Translations under genes and position numbers: made by a program
Notes under the pieces: generated by a model
The model's database searches: none
Told to the model about the DNA's origin: nothing
What the model saw: only the letters and a program-made list of their open reading frames with translations
Shown: positions 47,673 to 55,360 of the stretch, one piece after another
Numbering within the stretch: position 1 is the first letter of the stretch
Layout: each line of letters begins with the position of its first letter
Source of the DNA: Hansschlegelia beijingensis
GTDB taxonomy: Bacteria > Pseudomonadota > Alphaproteobacteria > Rhizobiales > Methylopilaceae
NCBI RefSeq assembly: GCF_014196425.1
Contig: NZ_JACIDR010000002.1
Span: 496,001 to 560,000 of the forward strand
Direction of reading: 5' to 3'
DNA length: 64,000 nt

Positions 47673-47678
47673 TCCCGT

Positions 47679-47697
47679 TGACCGAACGGTTCGGTCA
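47679..47697. promoter_or_regulatory. Operator 2, TetR-type palindrome
   Basis: This is an exact second copy of the 19-base palindrome at 47623. It begins six bases after the predicted -10, covering the likely transcription start, 54 bases before the emrA-like ATG. No TetR-family gene lies in the neighbourhood, so the repressor is encoded elsewhere. Confidence 0.75.
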
Positions 47698-47750
47698 GAG
47701 CTTCCGCCCTGCGATGACGGGTCGTCGCAGGCAGCCAGGGGACAGCTTCC

Positions 47751-48938
47751 ATGCAAAGGCCTCGCCTTGTGACGGCAGCCCCCGCCGCCCCGATCGACCG
47801 CCGCGAGACCCGGCCCGACGCGCCTGCCGCGGACGAGGCGGCGCCGGACGCGGCCGGCGCCCGAAGCCGCTTCGGTGGCCGCAAGGCTCTGCTCGGCGCG
47901 GCCGTGGCGGCCGCGATCGCGGCGGGCGGCTGGTACGGCTACGACTGGTGGGTCGACGGCCGGTTCCTGGTCGAGACCGACGACGCCTATGTGGGCGCCG
48001 ACATGGCGGTGATCGCGCCCAAGATCTCCGGCTACGTGGCCGCGGTGGCGGTCGGCGACAACGCCTCCGTCAAGGCCGGCGCGCCGCTCGTGACCATCGA
48101 CCAGGCGGACTTCAGGCTCGCGCTGCAGGCGGCCGAGGGCAAGATCGCGACCCAGCAGGCGTCGATCGATCGCTTCGACAGCCAGATCGCCGCCGCCGAG
48201 GCGCAGATCGCCCAGGCGAAGGCCCAGGTCGACTCGACGAACGCCGATCGCGAGCGCGCCGCGGCCGACTATGACCGCGCCCAGCAACTCGTGAAGTCCA
48301 GCTATGGCAGCAAGCAGGCGCTCGATCAGGCCAAGGCCGACCGCGACCGCGCGGTTGCGGCGGTCGAGGCGGCGCGCGCCGGGGTGGCCGCCGCGGAGGC
48401 CAACCGCGCGGTCCTGGCCGCGCAGAAGGGCGAGGCGCAACGCACGCTGCAGGAGCTCGAGACGGCCCGCGCGCAACGGCAGCGCGATCTCGACGCCACG
48501 CTCATCGCCGCTCCCTTCGACGGCGTCGTCGGCAACAAGGCGGTGCAGGTCGGCGACTATGTGACGCCCGGCAAGCGGCTGATGGCGGTCGTGCCGCTCG
48601 ACCGGGTCTATGTCGACGCGAACTTCAAGGAGACCCAGCTCGCCGACGTCCAGCCGGGCGCGAAAGTGAGGCTCTCGGTCGACGCCTATCCCGAGCACGA
48701 CGTGACGGGGATCGTCGACAGCCTCGCGCCGGCCTCGGGGGCTCAGTTCAGCCTGCTGCCGCCCGAGAACGCCACCGGCAATTTCACCAAGATCGTGCAG
48801 CGCGTTCCGGTCCGGATCCGGGTCGACCCGGAGGATGTCGCGAAAGGCAGGCTGCGGCCCGGCCTGTCCGTGATCGCCTCCGTCGACACGCGCACTGCGC
48901 CCAAGCTTACGTCAGGCGCCGCCGACCAGCGGCGCTGA
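47751..48938 (+). CDS. HlyD/EmrA family efflux periplasmic adaptor
   Basis: A 395-residue membrane-fusion protein. It has a cytoplasmic N-terminus (about 45 residues), one membrane helix (LLGAAVAAAIAAGGWYGYDW) and the biotinyl-lipoyl-like domain split around a long coiled coil. The first half is ETDDAYVGADMAVIAPKISGYV; the coiled coil spans about residues 125-240, rich in Ala/Gln/Glu; and the return strand is LDATLIAAPFDGVVGNKAVQVGDYV. A beta-barrel domain follows. It bridges the MFS pump to an outer-membrane channel. The start is preceded by AGGGGACAG. The paired TetR-type operators upstream imply induction by a drug or small molecule. Confidence 0.9.
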   Translation: MQRPRLVTAAPAAPIDRRETRPDAPAADEAAPDAAGARSRFGGRKALLGAAVAAAIAAGGWYGYDWWVDGRFLVETDDAYVGADMAVIAPKISGYVAAVAVGDNASVKAGAPLVTIDQADFRLALQAAEGKIATQQASIDRFDSQIAAAEAQIAQAKAQVDSTNADRERAAADYDRAQQLVKSSYGSKQALDQAKADRDRAVAAVEAARAGVAAAEANRAVLAAQKGEAQRTLQELETARAQRQRDLDATLIAAPFDGVVGNKAVQVGDYVTPGKRLMAVVPLDRVYVDANFKETQLADVQPGAKVRLSVDAYPEHDVTGIVDSLAPASGAQFSLLPPENATGNFTKIVQRVPVRIRVDPEDVAKGRLRPGLSVIASVDTRTAPKLTSGAADQRR

Positions 48939-48965
48939 CGTAGTCCCCGCGTCCGAGACCTCGTC

Positions 48966-50621
48966 ATGAGCGACGACGCTGCTCCTCCAGGCGGTCGTAC
49001 GGCTGTCGAACCGACCCGCGTCCCCACGGGGTCGGCGGCCGGCTCGGCGGGCGCCTCGGGCGCGGGGAATCCGCCATCCGAACCGAAGGTCACGCCGCGG
49101 CGGCTGATCGCCTTCCTGGCGCTCGTCTTCGGCATGTTCATGGCGATCCTGGACATCCAGATCGTCTCGTCCTCGCTCTCGGAGATCCAGGCCGGCCTTT
49201 CGGCGAGCCCGGACGAGATCTCCTGGGTCCAGACCAGCTATCTGATCGCCGAAGTGATCATGATCCCGCTGTCCGGCTATCTCGGCCGGGCGCTGTCGAC
49301 GCGGGTGCTGTTCACCATCTCGGCCGCCGGCTTCACGCTGGCGAGCGCGCTCTGCGCCACGGCCACGACGCTGCCGGAGATGATCGTCTACAGGGCGATC
49401 CAGGGCTTCATCGGCGGCGGGATGATCCCGACCGCCTTCGCGGCCGCCTACACGATCTTCCCGAAGCGCCACCAGCCGGCGATCATGGCGCTGGTCGGTC
49501 TGACGGTGACGCTCGCGCCCACGGTCGGACCGACGATCGGCGGCTATCTGACCGAGCTGCTCTCCTGGCACTGGCTGTTCCTGATCAACCTCGTGCCGGG
49601 CGCGGCCGCCACGTTGCTCGCCTGGACGCTGGTCGATTTCGACGAGCCGGAGCACGAGTTGCTGCGGCGGCTGGACTACCTGGCGCTGGTCGCGCTCGCT
49701 GTGTTCCTCGGCAGCCTCGAATACATCCTGGAGGAGGGGGCCCGCGACGACTGGTTCCAGGACGCCGCCATCCGCTACCTCACGGTCGCCAGCGTCCTCG
49801 GCGGCGCGCTGTTCTTCTGGCGCTGCTTTGCGGCCAGGACCCCGCTGGTGGACCTTGCGGCCTATCGCGACCGCAATTTCGCCGGCGGCTCGCTGCTCAC
49901 CTTCGTCATGGGCATCGGGCTCTACGGCATGACCTATCTCTATCCGGTCTTCCTCGGCCGGGTTCGCGGCTACGACTCGCTGCAGATCGGCGAGACGGTG
50001 TTCGTCTCCGGCCTGTTCATGTTCCTCACCGCGCCCGTGGTGGGCGTGCTGTCGCGCAGGGTCGACCCCCGCTACATGATCAGCGCGGGTTTCCTGGGCT
50101 TCGGCCTGTCCTGCATCGACCTCACCTACATCACCAGCGACTGGGCGTTCGGCGAGCTGTTCGTGCCGCAGATGCTGCGCGGCGTGTCGCTGATGCTCTG
50201 CATGGTGCCGATCAACATCGTGTCGCTCGCGACCCTGCCGCCGTCGAAGCTCAAGAACGCCAGCGGGCTGTTCAACCTGATGCGCAATCTCGGCGGCGCG
50301 TTCGGGCTCGCCTTCATCAACACCTTCCTGAACGACCGTCAGGACCTGCACATGCTGCGGCTGCGCGAGCACGTGGTCTGGGGCCGGCAGGTCGCGGAGG
50401 AGCGGCTCGCCGGCATGGCGGCGAGCCTTGCGCCCCGGATGGGCTCGGACGCCGAACTCGCGGCGGTCCGGCAGTTCTCGAACATGGTTCGCCAGCAGGG
50501 CCTGGTGCTGGCCTTCGGCGATCTGTTCTGGGCGATGACGATCCTGTTCGGCGCCATCGTGCTGCTGGTGCCGCTCGTCCGCCGCCCGAACCCGGGGGCC
50601 GCCGCGGCGCCGGCTCACTGA
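48966..50621 (+). CDS. DHA2 family MFS drug efflux permease, EmrB/QacA type
   Basis: A 551-residue transporter with about 14 membrane helices. The hydrophilic N-terminus (about 38 residues) precedes helix 1 (LIAFLALVFGMFMAILDIQIVSSSL), which carries the conserved aspartate motif LDIQIV of the family. Motif C (GLTVTLAPTVGPTIGGYLTE) and RDRNF-like loops are visible. It probably extrudes hydrophobic toxicants with the adaptor encoded 27 bases upstream. No TolC-like gene is adjacent. It ends seven bases before the convergent puuB-like gene. Confidence 0.92.
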   Translation: MSDDAAPPGGRTAVEPTRVPTGSAAGSAGASGAGNPPSEPKVTPRRLIAFLALVFGMFMAILDIQIVSSSLSEIQAGLSASPDEISWVQTSYLIAEVIMIPLSGYLGRALSTRVLFTISAAGFTLASALCATATTLPEMIVYRAIQGFIGGGMIPTAFAAAYTIFPKRHQPAIMALVGLTVTLAPTVGPTIGGYLTELLSWHWLFLINLVPGAAATLLAWTLVDFDEPEHELLRRLDYLALVALAVFLGSLEYILEEGARDDWFQDAAIRYLTVASVLGGALFFWRCFAARTPLVDLAAYRDRNFAGGSLLTFVMGIGLYGMTYLYPVFLGRVRGYDSLQIGETVFVSGLFMFLTAPVVGVLSRRVDPRYMISAGFLGFGLSCIDLTYITSDWAFGELFVPQMLRGVSLMLCMVPINIVSLATLPPSKLKNASGLFNLMRNLGGAFGLAFINTFLNDRQDLHMLRLREHVVWGRQVAEERLAGMAASLAPRMGSDAELAAVRQFSNMVRQQGLVLAFGDLFWAMTILFGAIVLLVPLVRRPNPGAAAAPAH

Positions 50622-50628
50622 GGCCCGG

Positions 50629-51954
50629 TCACAGCCGGTCGCGCAGCGCGTAATAGCTCATCGCGGCGACCAGCAGCGGTCTGCGCAGCCATCGCCCGCC
50701 CGGGAAGGCCGGAACCGGCAGCCGCGACAGCAGGTCGAAACGCTCCAGCCGCCCCGCGACCGCTTCGGCCAGGATCTTGCCGAACATCGGCCCGAGCAGA
50801 ACGCCCTGGCCCGAATAGCCGGCGGCGACCAGCACGTTGCGCCGGATGGCGCGCACGAAGGGCTGGCGGGTCGGCGTGATGCCCAGCACGCCGCCCCAGG
50901 CGTGCTCGATCGCGACGTCGCGCAGCTGCGGGAAGACCTTCAGCATGTGACGGCGCACGATCGGCGCGATTTCGGCCGGAAGCGTGGTCGAATAGGTCTC
51001 GCCGCCGCCGAACAGCAGCCGGCCGTCCGGCGTCGGGCGGTAGTAGTAGACGACGAACCGGCTGTCCGAGACCGCCGCGCGGCTGGTCAGGACCTCGCGC
51101 AGCCGATCGCCGAGCGGCGCGGTCGCGGCGATGTGGTTGGCGATCGGGGCGACATGCGCCTCGACTGCGGGCTCCACGCCTTCGAGCAGCCCGTCGGTGC
51201 AGATCAGCGCCGTGTCGGCCGAAACGGTCCCGCCGTCGGTCTCCAGCGTGACCCGCGCCCCATGCCGGATGCGGCGGACGCCCGAGTTCTCGTGCACCCG
51301 CGCGCCGGCGGCCTCCGCCACGCGGGCGAGCCCGAAGACCAGCGCCAACGGATCGAGATGGCCGCCGCCATGGTCGATCGAGCCGCCATGGTAGTTCTCG
51401 CTCTTCACGAGCGCGCGCAGCTGCTCGCGGTCGAGCGGCTCGATCAGGCCATAGCCGTAGTCCTCGGCGAGCTTGTGCGCATAAGCGTGGGTCTCCGCGA
51501 CGTAGGACGCCTTGTGGTCGGCGTGGATCAGCCCGGCCTCGTAGCGGCAGTCGACGCCGCGCCGCTCGATCGTGTCGCGCAGCAGGACCTTGGCCTCTTC
51601 GGCGAGCTCCCAGAGCTTCCGGGCGTCGTCGCGCCCCGCGATCCGCTCGAGCTCGTCCTGCTCGCGGCGCTGCCCGGTGTGGACCTGGCCGCCATTGCGG
51701 CCCGACGCGCCCCATCCGACGCGCGCCTGCTCCAGCACCACGACCGAGACTCCCCGCTCGGCGAGATGAAGCGCGGCCGACAGTCCGGTGAACCCGGCGC
51801 CGACGATCGCCACGTCCGCCCGGAGGTCGCCCTCCAGCCGTGGCCGTTCGGGCGGCGGCGGGTTGGCGGCGGCGTAATAGGAGGCGGCGGGCGGGAAGGC
51901 GGTCGCAGCGCCGTCATCCCGGCCGAGCGCAGCGAGAGCCGGGATCGTTCTCAC
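50629..51954 (-). CDS. puuB: FAD-dependent oxidoreductase, PuuB-like (gamma-glutamylputrescine oxidase)
   Basis: A 441-residue DAO-family flavoprotein. The dinucleotide motif ADVAIVGAGFTGLSAALHLAERG lies near residue 50, preceded by the PuuB-typical SYYAAANPPPPERPRLEGD. WGASGRNGGQVHTG binds FAD. It would oxidise gamma-glutamylputrescine to the aldehyde. The only in-frame start before the domain is GTG at 51954, overlapping the GIY-YIG stop by four bases, with GAGGAG inside the GIY-YIG 3' end as ribosome-binding site. An in-frame stop lies nine codons upstream. The first 14 residues (MRTIPALAALGRDD) are encoded by the repeat at 51912-51953, so the original N-terminus seems to have been replaced. 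Enzymatic role inferred from the puuA and pot genes. Confidence 0.85.
   Translation of the reverse strand: MRTIPALAALGRDDGAATAFPPAASYYAAANPPPPERPRLEGDLRADVAIVGAGFTGLSAALHLAERGVSVVVLEQARVGWGASGRNGGQVHTGQRREQDELERIAGRDDARKLWELAEEAKVLLRDTIERRGVDCRYEAGLIHADHKASYVAETHAYAHKLAEDYGYGLIEPLDREQLRALVKSENYHGGSIDHGGGHLDPLALVFGLARVAEAAGARVHENSGVRRIRHGARVTLETDGGTVSADTALICTDGLLEGVEPAVEAHVAPIANHIAATAPLGDRLREVLTSRAAVSDSRFVVYYYRPTPDGRLLFGGGETYSTTLPAEIAPIVRRHMLKVFPQLRDVAIEHAWGGVLGITPTRQPFVRAIRRNVLVAAGYSGQGVLLGPMFGKILAEAVAGRLERFDLLSRLPVPAFPGGRWLRRPLLVAAMSYYALRDRL
51912..51953. repeat. Palindromic repeat copy R1 (left of the GIY-YIG gene)
   Basis: The plus strand reads CGTCATCCCGGCCGAGCG, then CAGCGAGAGCCGGGATCG and TTCTCA. 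The CCCGG(C)...GCCGGG arms form a hairpin. It is an inverted counterpart of R2 at 52271-52320 and a member of the same family as 55194-55313. It overlaps the first codons of puuB and the GIY-YIG stop codon. Confidence 0.85.
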
Positions 51955-52247
51955 AATCGGCCGATCTCCTCGTACAGGTCACGCCAGTCGGGATTGTCTT
52001 TCTCGATCAATTCGATCTTCCATGCCCGGCGCCACCGCTTGATCTGCTTCTCTCTGACGATCGCCGCCTCCGCATTGCTGTGAGGCTCGCACCAGACCAG
52101 ACGATCAACGTTGTACCTGGCCGTGAAACCGCGCACGGCATGCTCGCGATGCCGCCAGATCCGCTTCGGCAGGTTGCTGGTGACGCCCACATAGAGGGGG
52201 CCGTCCTTCCGTGTGGCGAGGAGGTAGACGAAGAACCTCTTCTCCAT
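51951..52247 (-). CDS. Small GIY-YIG nuclease family protein between inverted repeats
   Basis: A 98-residue single-domain GIY-YIG protein of the COG2827/YhbQ-like type. The family signature is FVYLLATRKDGPLYVGVTSN, with the two catalytic tyrosines in VYL and YVG. The conserved arginine and neighbouring residues lie in LPKRIWRHREHAVRGFTARY, then the metal-binding Glu region NAEAAIVREKQIKRWRRAWK. The fold appears complete and catalytic. It starts at ATG 52247 after GAGGGAGCCG and sits in frame order puuA-GIY-YIG-puuB on one strand. Its targets are unknown. Neither neighbour has a functional link with a nuclease, suggesting insertion into an existing operon. Confidence 0.9.
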   Translation of the reverse strand: MEKRFFVYLLATRKDGPLYVGVTSNLPKRIWRHREHAVRGFTARYNVDRLVWCEPHSNAEAAIVREKQIKRWRRAWKIELIEKDNPDWRDLYEEIGRL

Positions 52248-52270
52248 CGGCTCCCTCCTCGCGCCACGTT

Positions 52271-52320
52271 CTGGGAACGGTCCCGGCTCTGCGCGGCTTC
52301 GCCGCTCGGCCGGGATGACG
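52271..52320. repeat. Palindromic repeat copy R2 (right of the GIY-YIG gene)
   Basis: Its reverse complement reads CGTCATCCCGGCCGAGCG, a small variable hairpin loop, then AGAGCCGGGACCGTTCCCAG. It matches R1 closely over 18 bases on the outer side and again on the inner side. It begins directly after the puuA stop codon (52321-52323). R1 and R2 thus point at each other around the nuclease gene. Confidence 0.85.
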
Positions 52321-53724
52321 CTAGACGTTCAGAAGCAGATATTCCCGCTCCCAGGGGCTGATCACCCGCATGAAGGTCTCGAACTCGGCGCGCTTGATGG
52401 CCGCGAAGGTCTGCACGAAGGTCCGGCCGAAGACCGACTGCAGCGGGCCGCAGTCCTCGAAGGCCGAGACCGCCTCCAGCAGGCCGCGCGGCAGGTCGTA
52501 GTCGAGCCCGTAGGCCGATCCGTCGATCGGCTCGGAGGGCGTCAGGCCCTCCACCATCCCGAGATAGCCGCAGGCGAGCGTCGCGGCGATCGCCAGATAC
52601 GGGTTGGCGTCCGACGACGGCACCCGGTTCTCGACGCGCCGCGCCTCCGGCCCCGAGGGCGGCACGCGGATGCCGGTGGTGCGGTTGTCGTAGCCCCATT
52701 GCACGTTGATCGGCGCCGAGGAATGCCGGGTCAGGCGCCGGTAGGAGTTCACGTAAGGCGCGAGCAGCGTCATCACGGTCGGCATGTACTTCTGGGTGCC
52801 GGCCAGGAAGGCGAAGAACTCCGACGAGGGCTTGCCCTGGTCGTCCGAGAAGATGTTGCGCCCGGTCTTGGCGTCGCGCACCGACTGGTGGATGTGCATG
52901 GCCGAGCCGGGCTGGTTGGCGATCGGCTTGGCCATGAAGGTCGCGTACATCGAGTGCTTCAGCGCAGCCTCGCGGATGGTGCGCTTGAACAGGAACACCT
53001 GGTCGGCGAGCGCGAGCGGGGCGCCATGCCGCAGGTTGATCTCCATCTGCGCCGCGCCCTCCTCGTGGATGAGCGTGTCGATCTCGAGCCCCTGCGCCTC
53101 CGAGAAGTCGTAGATGTCCTCGAACAGTTCGTCGAACTCGTTGACCGCCGAGATCGAGTAGGACTGGCGCCCGGTCTCGGGCCGGCCGGAGCGGCCGATC
53201 GGCGGCTCGAGCGGATAGTCCGGATCGGTGTTCGGCTTGACGAGGTAGAACTCGATCTCCGGGGCCACGACGGGCGACCAGCCCTTGTTCTCGAACAGAT
53301 CCGAGACCCGCCGCAGCAGCGCGCGCGGCGAGACCTCGACGGGCCGGCCGTCCCGGTGGAAGGCGTCGTGAATGATCTGCCCGGTCGGATCGGACGCCCA
53401 GGGCACCACCGAGAGGGTGGAGAAATCCGGCTGGAGGACGAGGTCGCTGTCCGCCGGGTCGCCGCCGCCCGGCGCGTCCTCGTCGGCGTAGCCGCCCGCG
53501 ATGGTCTGATGGAAGATCGACGACGGCATGTTCATCGTCGGCGACTGGAAGAACTTCTGCGCGGGCATTATCTTGCCGCGGGCCACCCCGGCCTGGTCGG
53601 GCACGAGGCATTCGAGCTCCTCGATGCCGCGCTCGGCGACCCAGTCGCGCGCCGCGGCGGCGTCGGCGGCTCCGCGGCGATCGGCGATGGCCTCCCGCAG
53701 CTCGGCGCGCTTTTTCTTGCTCAT
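52321..53724 (-). CDS. puuA: Glutamine synthetase family protein, PuuA-like (gamma-glutamylputrescine synthetase)
   Basis: A 467-residue glutamine-synthetase-fold ligase without the N-terminal features of GlnA. Conserved parts are APEIEFYLVKPNTD, AQMEINLRHGAPL (metal-binding Glu and His), MHIHQSVRD, WGYDNRTTGIRVP and NPYLAIAATLACG. Length and the SSIFHQTIAGGYADEDAPGGGDPADSD segment favour the PuuA branch, which joins glutamate to putrescine. The context with puuB and a polyamine importer agrees. It heads the minus-strand operon. The start MSKKKRAEL has GGAAG upstream. Confidence 0.87.
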   Translation of the reverse strand: MSKKKRAELREAIADRRGAADAAAARDWVAERGIEELECLVPDQAGVARGKIMPAQKFFQSPTMNMPSSIFHQTIAGGYADEDAPGGGDPADSDLVLQPDFSTLSVVPWASDPTGQIIHDAFHRDGRPVEVSPRALLRRVSDLFENKGWSPVVAPEIEFYLVKPNTDPDYPLEPPIGRSGRPETGRQSYSISAVNEFDELFEDIYDFSEAQGLEIDTLIHEEGAAQMEINLRHGAPLALADQVFLFKRTIREAALKHSMYATFMAKPIANQPGSAMHIHQSVRDAKTGRNIFSDDQGKPSSEFFAFLAGTQKYMPTVMTLLAPYVNSYRRLTRHSSAPINVQWGYDNRTTGIRVPPSGPEARRVENRVPSSDANPYLAIAATLACGYLGMVEGLTPSEPIDGSAYGLDYDLPRGLLEAVSAFEDCGPLQSVFGRTFVQTFAAIKRAEFETFMRVISPWEREYLLLNV

Positions 53725-54075
53725 CTCGTGACTTCCGAACGTCTACCGTCCAACCCGCAGCGGCGGAGCGGCGGCGACCCGAACCGGGCAGCGGCGAGGC
53801 CGCCGGCGTGACGCCGTGGCCGTGCTGCGTTGAGGGCGGCTCCCGGATCGGGTCGGGAAGGAAGGCTGAGCCGCCCCGCGGCGACCGAGCCGCCGGACGC
53901 CGGCGAGCCGGCGCAGGCCGGAGCCTGCCCGACCGCTCGCGCCAAATCAATCCATCGACGCGGTTGCACTGGCGCGGAAATAGGCCCGCAAATCGGTTGT
54001 GCGCCCTGACGCGCGAGGCTAGCCTTTTGGGGTCGTGCCCTCGCGACGGTCGAGGGAGTCAGGGGATCTCGCGTA
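53725..54075. promoter_or_regulatory. Divergent control region between puuA and potF
   Basis: These 351 bases hold no gene that I can support. For potF, a fair promoter is TTGTGC (53997-54002), 17 bases, TAGCCT (54020-54025), about 50 bases before the ATG. The middle part is very GC-rich with imperfect inverted repeats (GCCGCCGGACGCCGGCGAGC, 53887-53910). The region probably carries the operator of a polyamine-responsive regulator, but none is encoded nearby. Confidence 0.45.
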
Positions 54076-55182
54076 ATGACGATCAGAGGATTGGTGGGCG
54101 CCTGCCTGGCCGCTTTCGGCCTCGCGAGCGGCGCGGTCGGGGGCGCGCTGGCGGCTGGCAAGGAAGTCAGGATCTACAACTGGTCGGACTATATCGACCC
54201 GCAGATCCTGAAGGACTTCGAGGCCGAGACCGGCATCAAGGTCGTCTACGACGTCTTTGACTCCAACGAGATCCTGGAGACGAAGCTCCTGACCGGCAAG
54301 ACCGGTTACGACCTCGTGGTTCCGACCGCCACCTTCCTGTCGCGGCAGATCAAGGCGGGCGTGTTCCAGAAGCTCGACAAGTCGAAGCTGCCCAACCTGG
54401 TCAACGCCTGGCCGGAAATCTACGAGCGGGTCGCAAAGTACGACCCGGACAACGCCTATTCGATCAACTACATGTGGGGCACCACCGGCATCGGCTACAA
54501 TGTCGACAAGGTGAAGAAGGCGTTTCCGGACGCGCCGCTCGACAGCTGGAGCCTGGTCTACGATCCGGCCAATCTGCAGAAGCTGTCCAAGTGCGGCGTC
54601 ATGCTGCTCGACAGCCCTGAAGACCTGCTCCCGTCGGTGCTCACCTATCTGGGCCTGCCGCCGGACTGGTCGGACGTGAAGAACGTCCAGAAGGCCGCCG
54701 ATCATCTGGCGAAGCTGAAGCCCTACATCACCAAGTTCCACTCCTCCGAATACATCAACGCTCTCGCGAACGGGAACGTCTGCGTCGCGGTCGGCTACTC
54801 GGGCGACATCCTCCAGGCCAAGAGCCGCGCCGCCGAGGCCGACAAGGGCGTGAAGGTCGAGTATTCGCTCCCGAAGGAGGGCGCGCAGCTCTGGTTCGAC
54901 CAGATGGCCATGCCGGCCGACGCGCCGCACCCGGAGGAGGCGCACGCCTTCATCAACTACATGCTGAAGCCGGAGGTCGCCGCCAAGGCGTCCAACTTCG
55001 TGCAGTACGCCAACGGCAATCTGAAGTCGCAGGAGTTCCTCGACGCGGAGGTCAAGGACAACCCGTCGATCTATCCGACCCCGGAGGTGTTCGCGCGGCT
55101 CTACACCGTGCCGACCATCGAGGACCCGAAGATCCAGCGCGCTCTCACCCGGGCGTGGACCAAGGCCAAGAGCGGGAAGTGA
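54076..55182 (+). CDS. potF: Polyamine ABC transporter substrate-binding protein, PotF-like
   Basis: A 368-residue periplasmic binding protein with signal peptide (MTIRGLVGACLAAFGLASGA, cleavage near ALAAG). The mature start KEVRIYNWSDYIDPQILKDF is diagnostic of PotD/PotF. Ligand-pocket residues occur in YDVFDSNEILETKLL, YMWGTTGIGYN and the SIYPTPEVFARLYT ending. It captures putrescine or a related polyamine for PotGHI. It leads the pot operon, with its own promoter in the puuA-potF gap. A repeat pair follows its stop. Confidence 0.93.
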   Translation: MTIRGLVGACLAAFGLASGAVGGALAAGKEVRIYNWSDYIDPQILKDFEAETGIKVVYDVFDSNEILETKLLTGKTGYDLVVPTATFLSRQIKAGVFQKLDKSKLPNLVNAWPEIYERVAKYDPDNAYSINYMWGTTGIGYNVDKVKKAFPDAPLDSWSLVYDPANLQKLSKCGVMLLDSPEDLLPSVLTYLGLPPDWSDVKNVQKAADHLAKLKPYITKFHSSEYINALANGNVCVAVGYSGDILQAKSRAAEADKGVKVEYSLPKEGAQLWFDQMAMPADAPHPEEAHAFINYMLKPEVAAKASNFVQYANGNLKSQEFLDAEVKDNPSIYPTPEVFARLYTVPTIEDPKIQRALTRAWTKAKSGK

Positions 55183-55193
55183 GCTGACGTGAC

Positions 55194-55313
55194 CGTCATC
55201 CCGGACGACGGCTTGGCCGTCGATCCGGGATCGTCCTCAGGACTTGGCGCAGTTTCGAGCCGCCACGTCTGAGGACGATCCCGGCTCTCCGCTTCGCGCC
55301 GGCCGGGATGACG
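55194..55313. repeat. Inverted pair of palindromic repeats (REPIN-like) between potF and potG
   Basis: The left copy (55194-55240) reads CGTCATCCCGGACG..., then GATCCGGGATCGTCCTCAG. The right copy (55269-55313) is its inverse, CTGAGGACGATCCCGG..., ending CCGGGATGACG. The inner 12 bases GATCGTCCTCAG/CTGAGGACGATC are perfectly inverted. The copies are separated by 28 bases. The core is shared with R1 and R2 around the GIY-YIG gene. Confidence 0.88.
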
Positions 55314-55360
55314 AGTTTTCAGTCGCGCCCTTGCTTCCATCTTCCTCTCCGGATCACCCA

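Noticed and set aside
53721-54161. Minus-strand open frame in the puuA-potF gap
   Set aside because: It is Pro/Ala/Arg-rich, covers the potF signal-peptide region in antisense and has no ribosome-binding site. The gap is better explained as a divergent control region.
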